This document shows, piece by piece, positions 35,103 through 45,080 of a DNA stretch of 64,000 bases (the stretch's first letter is position 1; each line of letters opens with the position of its first letter). The notes beneath the pieces were generated by a model. It made no database searches, had not been told where the DNA came from, and saw nothing but the letters and a program-made list of their open reading frames with translations. Made by a program: the position numbers and the translations under genes. Source of the stretch: Cheiracanthium punctorium (taxonomy: Eukaryota > Arthropoda > Arachnida > Araneae > Cheiracanthiidae); assembly GCA_038373885.1 (NCBI GenBank), contig JAWZYV010000771.1, positions 62,001-126,000 on the forward strand. Direction: 5' to 3'.

Positions 35103-36779
35103 TAATAAAATAAAGATAGATGACACTTAAAATCTGTACGTCTAGCATGTTAAATGGTTAATATGTTTAAAACACAAATTAAAAATAGTCTATAAGTAAA
35201 ATTAACATTTAATACAGTCAAAGGAATGTTCAATTAGTCAAACTTTAGATAATATCACGTTGAGAAAAAATTTTCTACCTAAGGGAGATTTGATATGTTC
35301 CAGACGACAATTTCTGCAGTGTAAGCTGTATTCGTATTAAGAAGGCAAAAGTTTGTGTTAATGTATCATGTAATCTATAAAGATGAATAACAGTGGGTAA
35401 GAAAATTTTTACGTATGGAAATGTCTATAAGCGTATATCTTGAAGCGTACTATCCGAAAATAGTACGCTTCAAGAATTTCAACAACTACTAATACTGTGA
35501 AGTTTGTAAATATCAGATTATTGCTCCTCTTTTGAGTTTCAAATAATTTTTAGAAATAACGTTAAATTTTCTCTGAAGTCCCTTTAATTTATATGCATTA
35601 AAGTTTACACTTTTCTAGCTGATAAGAAAATACTATTTGGAAAAACACTATCTTCATCCATGAAAACGTTCAAATTTTTCTAACAAGTCGTTGCAGCAAA
35701 CAGCATTATCTTGCTTTATTTCGCGAACGCGAGAGGTTGAAAATTTTAAAAACATTTACCCATTCATAATGATACAATGGAAGTGTTTTAAACACATATG
35801 GGAATGCCATTCAATGTTGGAGACATATTCGAAATATATCCTTCTCTATGTGAATACAATACTAGATACATGTTTCAGGCAATAATGATGAATTACACTA
35901 TGAGCCCACATTTCGTGGTTCAAATATTTTAAAGATTATTTTTATGCCCATTTGGAATATTTTTAAATAACACATATTTGTCATGTATTGAGCATGCATT
36001 GGGAATACTTGAAAAATAAAAGATATGTATGAGATAAATATTGAAGAAAAATAATGGAAAAAGTTTCAGTGAACATTTCTTTATTATTACGAAAATAACT
36101 AATACTGTTGGTCCAATATTATTTACGTGGAATTTGATCATCCATCGTTTGTTTGATATTAGTCCGATACACATTCTAGACAAATTATGAAACAATTGAA
36201 TATAAATATGTATTTCAAGCGAAGAGAAGATGCTTTCTTTTTCTCATTTTTTTTTTCCATTGATATATTGTTCTTTTGCTGTTAGACAACAGTATTTACA
36301 GTTAATAGGCTGTTTATCGATTTTGAATCTGCTGTGTTGAACCTGAAAACGGAATACATGAACATCGAAATTTCGTAGTTGAGTGGAGATTCAGTTTGCC
36401 AATGGATTTGATTCATAATTTATGAAGGGGAACGTTAGTGATAGAACGATAAGCGCCTGATAATGATTGAGCAAACACTGGACAGGATACGTATTAGCTG
36501 AGCAATCAGCCTGCACTATTAAGGCTTTAAGCAAAATAAATATTGCCTCAATGTTTGCCTAGTAATTATATTATTAGAAAATAGTGTGATGCATAGTGCT
36601 AAACAATATGAAGTTGTATTTCATCATATATTTTTAATTTTAAATATAGGGTTGACCAAAAAGCTTTCTTTTTTACCGTTGTTTATTTAGGGCGATAATC
36701 CTTTCAGAACTTTAAATTATCAGATGCACTATTCAAATCGATGTTTGGATTATGATTGACTACTGTTTATAATATATAC
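35103..36779. other. unassigned AT-rich DNA with one perfect hairpin
   Basis: CTTGAAGCGTACTAT and its exact complement flank a 6-nt CCGAAA loop at 35439-35474. Apart from this, no gene or repeat is recognised. A frame at 35691-35885 has no family motif. Confidence 0.45.
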
Positions 36780-37702
36780 TGCTGCAGAAAACTCTGCTTG
36801 ATTCCTGGGTTCTTCGTTCTAAAGTCCAGTTGGTGAAAAAAGTTCTAGTAAAGAGTCCACTAGTGGAACACAAACTTTATTGCTTCTAGAACTTTGTCGA
36901 ACAATCAGCTGTACAAAATTCCCAAGCACAATCAGTAGTAACGTTCTTATAACAGTCCGCTTAGTACAGAAGCATTTCACAAATGCTGTTATTCTCACAA
37001 AAAGTTAAATACTTCCACATTAAAAAATTCAGTAGAAATACACGAGGGAAATCGTAAATAGTCCCTCAAGACTCAACAATGAAGAATTTACACACAGCAC
37101 TTAAAAACCAGATTTTAAACACAACTGAAAGACCGCTTGCTTCAAAAGCGCATAAACTAACGAAGCACAGCTTCACAGCAGAGCTCAGGTTTCTCTGCTC
37201 GCACGTCAGCGGACAAACTACAGACTGACTAGACCGGGACCGTCTGCTTATAATTATAGGTGACGCAGAAGCTGTTGGAAATTTTTAGAGAAAACTATCC
37301 GCGGAATGTTGTAGAAAAAACTCTTTTTATTGCGTAATAGAGCAATTGGGCTATTATGTAATGTAGATGCAGGAAAACTAGCTTTACAAGCCTCACTGAT
37401 AAAATCGCCCCAAATGACGAAATGTCGCCAAGCGTGGCGACTTTGTGGTGAAATATCGCCATATTTAACGCCAAAAATAAGTCCCCAAAAGTGAGGTTAC
37501 CGAAGGCCTACGACCTATATTTCTCGAGATTTCTAGAAAACGCTACGTAAACCTATGGGGAAACCAAAAACCCTTATATCTGCGGTTCTACTTAACCAAT
37601 TTTGATGCAACAAAATGCAAAATTTAACTATTTGACGTGTACAACACGAATTTATACTGTTTAAAACCGCAGAACCACGGGTTGCGCCGAAAATTCATAA
37701 CA
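36780..37702 (-). mobile_element. solo LTR of the Ty3/gypsy family, minus strand
   Basis: Read on the minus strand it begins TGTTATGAATTTTCGGCG and ends AGCAGAGTTTTCTGCAGCA, collinear with the LTR at 46746-47672 over its whole 923 bp. It includes CTCGAGAAATATAGG, a GGCGA-rich block, AGAAGCAATAAAGTTTGTG (poly(A) signal) and the CCAACTGGACTTTAGAACG-like 3' region. Flanks ATAC and ATAT match at 3 of 4 positions. No internal region. Confidence 0.85.
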
Positions 37703-37908
37703 ATATCTGGAATATATCTAGAGATATTCTGAACAATTCACTTGTAAACAAGTGCTTCTCTTCAGCGTAGTAAAAGATGAAAAGTAGACAGGACCGACAA
37801 ACAGAATGTAATTCACCCTTTCCGACATAATTGAATGAGAGAGACAAATAAGAACAAACTCTTGGACTGCGATTCACTTTTAATGCATAGCACTTAATTG
37901 CGTATTAA

Positions 37909-38461
37909 CCCTTTAACATGCAGTGTTCCCGCTCTGGGAACACCAAACTCTGACGTTTTGACTGTTGCCAATCACGAAGAATAGATTTGATATCTATAAA
38001 AATAGTTGCAGGTGACATAGCTCCACGAGAATCCTTTACTTTTAGCACGTCATTTCCCGTCACGATTATTTTTAACAGCAATGACATCAGCTGAAAAATG
38101 GAAGAATGCGAGAACAGCGCACAGCCAGCTCGCGCACAGTAGTGGCGAATCACTGATGGTCAAGTGCCCACTCAGAAAAAAAAAAGGATTCCTATGAAAC
38201 TAAAAAAAAAAGGCTCGAAAATATAAACATTACATCAGGAAATAAGTCTAAAATGCTTATTACGACAACTTCAGTTATTTATAACGGTATCATAAAATAT
38301 GTTCCGATATTAAAGCTTGTAAGTAATTTAGGAACTTGTTTTTTTAATAATTACGTATATTCCTATGAAAATTTTATATTTTGTATAATTTTAAACTACA
38401 TGAAAATTTTATCGTTAAATCAACTTTAAATTATTTGCCCATTTCCAGGATGCCCAGAGGG
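37909..38461. mobile_element. piggyBac-like MITE, copy A
   Basis: TTAA-CCCTTTAACATGCAGTG at the left and CAGAGG-GTTAA at the right. TTAA flanks (37905-37908, 38462-38465) are the piggyBac target duplication. The left 250 bp are closely related to 40180-40440 and, inverted, to 63160-63401 (TCCCGCTCTGGGAACACC, AGTCACGAAGAATAGATTTG in variants). The right half is unlike the other copies, so this may be a chimera or two abutting elements. Confidence 0.6.
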
Positions 38462-38465
38462 TTAA

Positions 38466-40175
38466 AGGGAAAGAGGAAAGCTACTGTACATATGTACTAT
38501 CAAAGTTCATAAACAACATGCTGTGCTGCTGTAGGATAAATATACATCGCTAAATTGATTTCAACTGGCAATTGCCTTTATTTTGAAAAAAAAAAAAAAA
38601 ATGCTCTTTTGGCATTAAATAATTTACTCCAGAATCTCAAGAACCGCTATGGAATATAGTTTCTCACCAACAAAATATTTCTATGCCACCAGGATACTTC
38701 TGCGGAATAGAATATACTTTCTATAATTCTTATGTCAAGTAAAAATTGATATTCTAAGTTAAAATTGATTTTCATTCTAAGCTAAAATTGAAAGGGCAAG
38801 TTTCATCATGGACGACCAGTTAAGCTCAGCAACAGTTTACAAGCTTTGAATGCCCGTCATTTGGTATTAAGTTAAACTGGTAATTTTTTTGTTAACATAC
38901 TTTGCTCCGGTTACGAATAAGTAGTAGGTTTTTTTCGAAACTAATAGATCAATGAGCGAGGAAAGTTTCGCCTTCATCTATATATATACATATATAAACA
39001 CCCTTCATATAACACCCACCGTGAAATAATTTGTTCCAAAACATCTGCAATAAACATTCGAAATTAAATAAAGTGAGAGAAGTTGACATAAAAAATTGAA
39101 AATGCAATAAAATGACAATTTAAACAACGAATTCGAAGAATACGAAGTTCATACATGGGTTTTAGGAACAAAGCTGCATTCAAGGTGGTGGGAGATGTAA
39201 CCTCCATTCAGATTACTCTTTGCATAAAGTTGCCGGCACGCAGTGTGCCGATAATTGCGCCAATTAACATCTATTATACTTCCTTCCAGAAAAGTAACGT
39301 AGCAATACCTAAGACACTGTTTATTTTAACAATTGATAAATGTAATAACGAAACGGTTTTAAAACATATATTATAAATCAAAAATTCTTTGTTTCTTACA
39401 AAACAAACGCGCAAAAAATTTCATAGCCACTTACATATTCCTATGTTGATATATCTATTTCCACTTCATACACCTTTCAATATTTTTCTTTTATGATTAA
39501 GTAAAACTTCAGAAATTCTCAGAATTGAAAGGCGTCAGTAAAAGAACTTCGAGAATAGAGTTGTGACAGATCTCAACGGATTTTGTTTCGATTTTTTTCC
39601 CGATCACTGAAGAATATGTCATGTTTTAGAAATTTTTATTCTTTTTTGAAATTCTGAGAGTTACCTGAAGGTTCTGTCAGCGAACATTTAGTTTATATTG
39701 CGAATTTATCATAGCGAAATTTGAAGGCAAGCATTTTTGCTTAAATAAAACGTAGTCATATTGAAGAAAATGGTTGAGAAAAATTCATATCTTTCTTTGC
39801 TTTGAAATACATTTGTTACATAGTTCGATTATTTTAATACCATGTCCAGTTCTGACTGCAAAAATTAAATTTACTTACAAATAAGTTTTTAGAAAAAGCA
39901 GATGACTATATTCTGTCAGTTACTTGAATTTGTGATCAGGTGTTGGCGTCGTATTTTTTTATATAATAGAAACTTCGTGGACAGCTCTTTTTGGTGCAGG
40001 AACCAAAAATTAGAGGCAGCCGTACTTTTGATGCTGATAACAAAGAATCTATAGTGCCTACAAGTGCGCGCGTTCCACCGGTTTGTAAGTAGTATGGAGT
40101 ATATCTCGAAATTCCTATAAATATAAACGTGATTGCAGTTCAGTTCATGAACATCGAAGTTGCCGACAGCCAATC
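38466..40175. other. unassigned AT-rich DNA
   Basis: A short TA tract lies at about 38980-38996. A frame at 39155-39376 has no recognisable motif. Nothing else was found. Confidence 0.45.
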
Positions 40176-40179
40176 TTAA

Positions 40180-40675
40180 CCCTTTAATGCGCAGTGATCC
40201 CGCTCTGGGAACACCAAACTCTGACGTTTTGACTGTTGCCAGTCACGAAGAATAGATTTGATTTCTATAAAAATAGTTGCGGGTGACACAGCTCCACGAG
40301 AATCTTTTACAAATCTTTCATCATCTTTTACAAATGCTGTTTACTTTTTAGTACGTCCTTTCCCCGTAAAAAAATTGTCACGATTATTTTTAACAGCACT
40401 GACATCTGCTGAAAAATTTAAGAATTCGAGAACAGATTGCCCAATGCTGAAAAAGCGCAGCCGTTGCCATCGCTCGACTTAACTACCAGCAAGATGGCGG
40501 ACGATCGAAACGTTCGACAGCTGGCTGTGCGCGAGCACAGCCAGCTGTCGTCAAAAAAGGGTCTCTAGATCTGTGGCACGCGACGAACGTTTCGATCGCC
40601 TGAGTGGTAGTTAAGTCGAGCGATGGTAACGGCTGCCCTTTTTTCAGCATTGGGAAAAGGTTGCGCCTCAAATTG
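40180..40675. mobile_element. piggyBac-like MITE, copy B, with inverted repeat
   Basis: TTAA at 40176-40179 and 40676-40679. The left end CCCTTTAATGCGCAGTGATC matches the mirrored end of copy C; the right end GGTTGCGCCTCAAATTG matches the other end of copy C with changes next to the terminus. The centre holds an imperfect hairpin (about 40440-40526 against 40578-40662) with a perfect inner stem GACAGCTGGCTGTGC/GCACAGCCAGCTGTC. Confidence 0.8.
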
Positions 40676-40679
40676 TTAA

Positions 40680-41246
40680 ACGACTAGCACTAGAATTGTA
40701 ATAATCAAGCTAATGTAATCTAGTTAAAAATTATGCAAATAAATCTTACACATTTTTATTTTATTGCTTTCATACCTCATCAGTGCCGTAGTTGCCTAAA
40801 GGACGCCATACTCACCGGGCTTATATGGACCACCAAACTCATGTTCGTAGCTCATGTTTGTAGACAAAGACTGTATCAGATGGCCGATACGGAAAAGCGA
40901 TGTTAATTGGAGCAAGTAAGTTTAAGCATTTACAAATGTCTCGCAGTAACCTAGTCACTAAACTCCGCACTCAAAAACCGTAAAAAGTGCAGCAGCACCT
41001 GGCTTGGCCAGTGCTTGGGAAGGTGAATACCTCTCTCGGCTGGACTGCTGTGGAACCGTGTAAGCTAATGGGAGCTCGCGGACGTACAATTCATCATTGA
41101 TCCAAAGTCCTCCATGTTTAAACCTTACCTCTGGGGGTGCCGATTTCAGGTGGTTGGTCCCCCATCTGGAATTTCTTCAAAATTAGAGAAGTTGGACTTT
41201 CTCCCACTGGAGCTTATTAAAATGGAAGTCATCCCCTTCCGCCCCC
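40680..41246. other. unassigned sequence abutting the truncated LTR
   Basis: More GC-balanced than its surroundings and without a match to the U3/R part of the 3' LTR, so it is not simply a diverged LTR. No coding frame or RNA gene could be supported. The breakpoint with the LTR is at 41246/41247. Confidence 0.4.
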
Positions 41247-41414
41247 TTACTGCTAGATTGTGCTTGTGAATTGTGTACAGCTGATTGTTCTACGAAGTTC
41301 TAGAAGCAATAAAGTTTGTGTTCCATCCTGACAAGTGACTTTTTACTTGAACTTTTTACACCAACTGGACTTTAGAACGACGAACCCCAGGAGTAGCAGA
41401 GTAATTCCGCAACA
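41247..41414 (+). repeat. 5' LTR, 3' portion only
   Basis: These 168 bp align without gaps to the last 168 bp of the 3' LTR (47505-47672) with one difference (GAATTGTG against GAATCGTG). The U3 region, TATA box and start site found in the 3' LTR are missing, so this copy cannot drive its own transcript. The AGCAATAAAG poly(A) signal remains. Confidence 0.95.
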
Positions 41415-41416
41415 TT

Positions 41417-41448
41417 TGGTGTCAGAAGTGGGATTCGAACCCACGCCC
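41417..41448 (+). other. primer binding site for tRNA-Leu, unusually long
   Basis: Two bases after the LTR, TGGTGTCAGAAGTGGGATTC begins a 32-base stretch ending at ACCCACGCCC. It is complementary not just to the tRNA 3' terminus but, continuously, to the acceptor 3' strand (TTCTGACACCA), the whole T arm (GTGGGTTCGAATCCCAC) and adjoining variable-arm bases of a eukaryotic tRNA-Leu. Retroelement primer sites usually cover 8-18 bases. Confidence 0.85.
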
Positions 41449-41507
41449 ACATTCGTGGAGCAGAAAGACTTTAATTCTCCAGTGCATAAGTTTTGACTAG
41501 ACGAAAA

Positions 41508-42191
41508 ATGGAAGAACAACTTCAAAAACCCATGGAGATGATGAAGGAGATGAAGTCCAGACAAGACGAGATGAAAGCCGGACAAGCTGATTTGGAAAAG
41601 AAAATTGAAGCCGCACAAGACGAAATGAAAACCGGATTAGAAGAGATGAAAACCGGACAAGCCGATTTAGAAAAGAAAATTTTAGCCGGACAAGAACAGA
41701 TGAAAGCGGATTTAGAGAAGAAAATTGAAGCCGGTCAAGAAGAAATGAAATCGGGGTTGGAGAAATGAAATCGGGAAAATGGAGAAATTCGAAACTAGAG
41801 AAAATGGAGACTGCTTTGGGAAAATTAGAGAAATTCGAAAAGAGTGTGCAGGAAAATCAAGAGATGATGGAGAGAAGAATGTCGCTCGTAGAAGAAAGTC
41901 AAGAGAAAAACATGAAAGAATTACGAGAAGAATTTAATAATAAAATTGAGGAAACGAGTGAGAACAAGTTAGAAGAAAAACTGGACAGTTTAGTAAAGCT
42001 GGGAAAGGTACCTGAAAAAATGAGGTCGTCGTCACGCCGCCCAGCAGTGAAATTAACGCCTTATGACGGAAAGACTCCCCTAGGAAGCATACAAGACCCA
42101 ATTTTTAATCGTCGCCAAAGCAAATGGTTGGATCGAGTCCGAGAAAGCGAACCAACTGGCCGCTTCCCTTAGCGGAGATGCAATTAATGTA
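41508..42191 (+). pseudogene. gag, N-terminal part, with two frame changes
   Basis: The first ATG after the primer site is 41508; an in-frame TTG lies at 41493, but no evidence favours it. Residues 5-85 are a tandem coiled coil of EMKxGQADLEKKI-type units, rich in Met, Lys, Glu and Gln. The frame ends at TGA 41766-41768; the next frame (41765-42172) continues the coiled coil and reaches AVKLTPYDGKTP, the typical beginning of the gypsy capsid-like domain. The original frame resumes by about 42090. The two shifts compensate each other, so both look like small indels in a once continuous gag. A programmed frameshift is unlikely because two opposite shifts would be needed. Confidence 0.8.
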
Positions 42192-43358
42192 TTGCAAACT
42201 ATTGGAGCGACGAAGATAGGAGATTTTGACGCCCTTGCAAGTGCCTTGGAGATGAAATTCCGAGAGAAGTGCCAGAAAGAATATAGTAGAATACAACTTA
42301 AGTCAAGGATGCAAAGACCTGGCAAGACCCTCCAAGAGCTGGCTTCCGACATAGATAGGCTGTGTCATCTAGCCTATGGCAGTTATCGAGATAACGTTCG
42401 AGAAGAAGTTGCAGTGCAACATTTTATTGAAGGCCTCTTGGACTCTGAAATTCAGAAAGCATTGATCTTGGCGGATTATAAAGATCTCAGGTCAGCCCTC
42501 GTATTCGACATGAAACTAGAGGCAGCTCAGCTGGCCGTAAGAAAAGAGCGGCATAATGTTAGAGCTGTGTCATTCCAAGAGCCTACGGATAGAGAAATGG
42601 AGAGATTAGAGAATAAATTAAAGACCCTGGAAAATCTGGTGGAAGGACAAGAACAGTCAGAGCCAAGAAAAGGGAAATGTTGGAGGTGCAACAGCGAGGG
42701 GCATTTACGAAAATACTGTGACGTACAAAAGAACTCTCGTCGTAAAGATCGCAGTTATCAATGCACCAGAGAAGCCCATGAAGGAAGACAGAAAAGAGAC
42801 GACTTTCAGGAACAGAGACTGAGGGATATTCAAAAGCCTCGTTTGAAAAAATTACAGATTTCATCAGTGAATGGCGGCAGTGAAGGACTATTCGTACTGG
42901 GATACGTTAATGGTTCCCCATGCCACATGGTGATTGATACTGGCGCGAACGTAACCATCATAAGGACGGATCTGGCTAAGAAATTAAATTTGAAGATTAT
43001 CTGGACTCCGCCCTCGCTGACCCTCCAGACCGTAACAGGTGACAAGATCAAAGTGGGCGGAAAGGCGCAAGTGGAAATCACATTAGGGAATGCCAGATAT
43101 GACCATGTGGTATATGTCGCCAATATTACGGACTCTTTTATTCTAGGACTGGACTTTTTAAAATCACACAAATTTAATTTGGACTTTAAGAATAATGAGC
43201 TTCGTTCAGACTCTGAAGAAATAGCTGCGTTCGACATTAAAAATGAAGCAGTTTTACCTATTCAGCAAATAATAGCCCAGACTGATATCACTCTTCCTCC
43301 AAGAACTGATTCTACAATTTCTGGGACAATTAAAGAAAGCAATAAATTCCGTTTATGA
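42192..43358 (+). CDS. gag C-terminus, zinc knuckle and aspartic protease (defective polyprotein)
   Basis: This 388-codon open segment is part of a longer polyprotein; its first ATG is not the natural start. Residues about 1-150 are capsid-like helices (the segment GKTLQELASDIDRLCHLAYG is characteristic of Ty3/gypsy gag). Residues about 163-176 form a CCHC zinc knuckle, CWRCNSEGHLRKYC, for nucleic-acid packaging. Residues about 245-265 contain the protease active site IDTGANVTII, followed by the flap/ILGLDFL region near 315. The frame ends at TGA 43356-43358, inside the protease-RT linker, and stays open beyond it in the same frame, so this is a premature stop. Family assignment is secure; function of this copy is doubtful. 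Confidence 0.9.
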   Translation: MQTIGATKIGDFDALASALEMKFREKCQKEYSRIQLKSRMQRPGKTLQELASDIDRLCHLAYGSYRDNVREEVAVQHFIEGLLDSEIQKALILADYKDLRSALVFDMKLEAAQLAVRKERHNVRAVSFQEPTDREMERLENKLKTLENLVEGQEQSEPRKGKCWRCNSEGHLRKYCDVQKNSRRKDRSYQCTREAHEGRQKRDDFQEQRLRDIQKPRLKKLQISSVNGGSEGLFVLGYVNGSPCHMVIDTGANVTIIRTDLAKKLNLKIIWTPPSLTLQTVTGDKIKVGGKAQVEITLGNARYDHVVYVANITDSFILGLDFLKSHKFNLDFKNNELRSDSEEIAAFDIKNEAVLPIQQIIAQTDITLPPRTDSTISGTIKESNKFRL

Positions 43359-43961
43359 TTAATCGAACACCCAAACAATAGTGATTCCGTCAGAGGAGTA
43401 CTTGTGGGAGCAACACTTGTGGACTTGTCGAGAACAGAAATTCCAGTTAGAGTAGTAAATGTGACGGACAAGTCGAAGGTGATAAAGAAAAATGAAGTAT
43501 TGGCGACATGAAATCCTGTTACCTGCATTAATAAGAACATCAGCCAAACGACAGCTAAATCTTTCGAATGCCTCACGAAGAAATTGATACAAGACGTGGA
43601 GTTAACGGCAGAACAGAGAAGGGCTGCGGAGAAAGTGATAAGTGAATTTGAAGACCTCTTCTCTCGTACTTCCGGTGACTTTGGTCGTACGAAGTTAACG
43701 CAACACAGGATAGATACAGGCAGCCATTTTCCCATCAAGCAACATCCTAGGCGGCTGCCGTTTTCTAAGCACGAAGAGGTGGGCAGACTTTTAGAGGAGA
43801 TGCAGCGTGATGACATCATCGAGCCATCAACTAGTCCCTGAGCCTCACCGATTGTTTTGGTCCGAAAGAAAGATGGTTCCACCCGGTTCTGCGTTGACTA
43901 TAGACGTCTGAATGACATTACCTAGAAAGACAGCTACCCTCTTCCCAGGATTGACGACACT
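43359..43961 (+). pseudogene. protease-RT linker and N-terminal RT with premature stops
   Basis: Same frame as both neighbours but broken by TGA 43509-43511, TGA 43839-43841 and TAG 43923-43925, in addition to TGA 43356-43358. Between them sit recognisable RT fingers elements: HRIDTGSHFPIKQHPRRLP, then ASPIVLVRKKDGSTRFCVDY and RRLNDIT. The stop at 43839 lies where the conserved SP-W-ASP motif normally has Trp, consistent with a single TGG to TGA change. Without these residues no active reverse transcriptase can fold. Confidence 0.85.
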
Positions 43962-45080
43962 TTGGACACTTTAGCGGGAAATGAATGGTTTTCCACTCTG
44001 GATCTGAAGAGTGGCTACTGGCAAGTAGAAATCCATCCCGACGACCGTGAAAAGACTGCGTTCACCACGGGAAAAGGATTGTGGCAGTTCAAAGTTATGC
44101 ATTTTGGACTCTGCAACTCAACGGCTACATTCGAGCGTCTAATGGAGACAGTGTTGAGAGGACTTTCCTACGAAGCATGTCCCGTTTATTTGGACGATAT
44201 CATCATCGTCGGAAGGAATTTCGAAGAGCATCTCGAGAACATCCGAAAGGTGCTGCAGAAATTAAAAGAGGCAAACTTGAAACTGAGTCCATCGAAGTGC
44301 AACTTGTTTCGTCGGGAAGTACGTTATCTCGGGTACATAATATCCACCCACGGAGTCCGAACCGATGCCGAAAAGACGTCCGCAGTCCAGAACTGGAGTC
44401 GTCCCAAGAATATCCATGACTTAAGAAGTATTCTCGGTCTGTGTACTTACTATCGAAAATTCGTGAAGGGTTTTTCTACAATTGCAAGACCACTTACCAA
44501 GTTGACTGAGACTGGACAAACATTTCTATGGACTGAGGAATGTGAGGATGCATTCAACGATTTGAAGGCGGCTTTAACATCTGCGCCGATCTTGTCGTAT
44601 CCTCACCCTGACAAGCCATTTATCCTGGACACAGATGCGAGTAAGGAGAGTGTCGGAGCAGTTTTGTCTCAGGAGATAGATGGCCAAGAACACGTCATTG
44701 CTTATTGGAGCAAGTGCCTTTCAAAGGCAGAACGTAACTATTGTGTTACGAGAAAGGAACTTCTTGCTATCGTCAAGGCCGTGGAGCATTTCCATCATTA
44801 TCTGTACGGCCGAAAGTTCCTGCTCCGAACGGACCATGCCTCTTTAACCTGGCTTCTAAATTTCAAGAATCCAGAGGGCCAGATAGCCAGGTGGATACAG
44901 AGATTACAAGAATATGAAATCGAGATACGTCATCGGAAAAGAGCATCTCATGGAAATGCAGATGCTTTGTCGAGAAGGCCCTGCATAGGCAGTTGTCGCT
45001 ATTGCTTCAGGGCGGAGAAAAATTGCCATCTGAAACATCCCATTGTCCGCCAAGTTACCATCTCAAGATCCCTCGAGTGA
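43962..45080 (+). CDS. reverse transcriptase (palm onward) and RNase H, partial
   Basis: The palm begins with STLDLKSGYWQVEI, whose Asp is the first catalytic residue. The active-site YLDD lies at 44187-44198, followed by SPSKCNLFRREVRYLGYIIS and the thumb region with LRSILGLCTYYRKFV. RNase H of the Ty3/gypsy type follows: LDTDASKESVGAVLSQ (first Asp), TRKELLAIV (Glu), RTDHASLTWLL (Asp) and HGNADALSRRP (tether end, Asp). All expected catalytic residues of these two domains are present from this point on. The listed ATG is internal; upstream RT is in the preceding broken segment. The frame runs out at 45080 while the integrase frame has already begun at 45043, indicating one frameshift in this overlap. 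Confidence 0.93.
   Translation: MDTLAGNEWFSTLDLKSGYWQVEIHPDDREKTAFTTGKGLWQFKVMHFGLCNSTATFERLMETVLRGLSYEACPVYLDDIIIVGRNFEEHLENIRKVLQKLKEANLKLSPSKCNLFRREVRYLGYIISTHGVRTDAEKTSAVQNWSRPKNIHDLRSILGLCTYYRKFVKGFSTIARPLTKLTETGQTFLWTEECEDAFNDLKAALTSAPILSYPHPDKPFILDTDASKESVGAVLSQEIDGQEHVIAYWSKCLSKAERNYCVTRKELLAIVKAVEHFHHYLYGRKFLLRTDHASLTWLLNFKNPEGQIARWIQRLQEYEIEIRHRKRASHGNADALSRRPCIGSCRYCFRAEKNCHLKHPIVRQVTISRSLE

Noticed and set aside
40980..41110. 5S rRNA or snRNA-like stretch upstream of the LTR
   Set aside because: Isolated words look structured, but no conserved 5S internal control region or snRNA core could be matched.
41417..41448. A tRNA-Leu gene fragment used as a gene
   Set aside because: Its position two bases after the LTR and its orientation (complement of the tRNA 3' part) identify it as the retroelement primer site.
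43356..43925. Stop-codon readthrough or recoding to explain the four stops
   Set aside because: Four stops of two kinds within 570 bases, one of them at a conserved Trp position, fit mutation better than regulated readthrough.
45043..45080. Programmed frameshift between RT-RNase H and integrase
   Set aside because: Ty3/gypsy elements normally keep RT, RNase H and integrase in one frame, and other parts of this copy show similar accidental lesions; I saw no clear slippery heptamer with a downstream structure.
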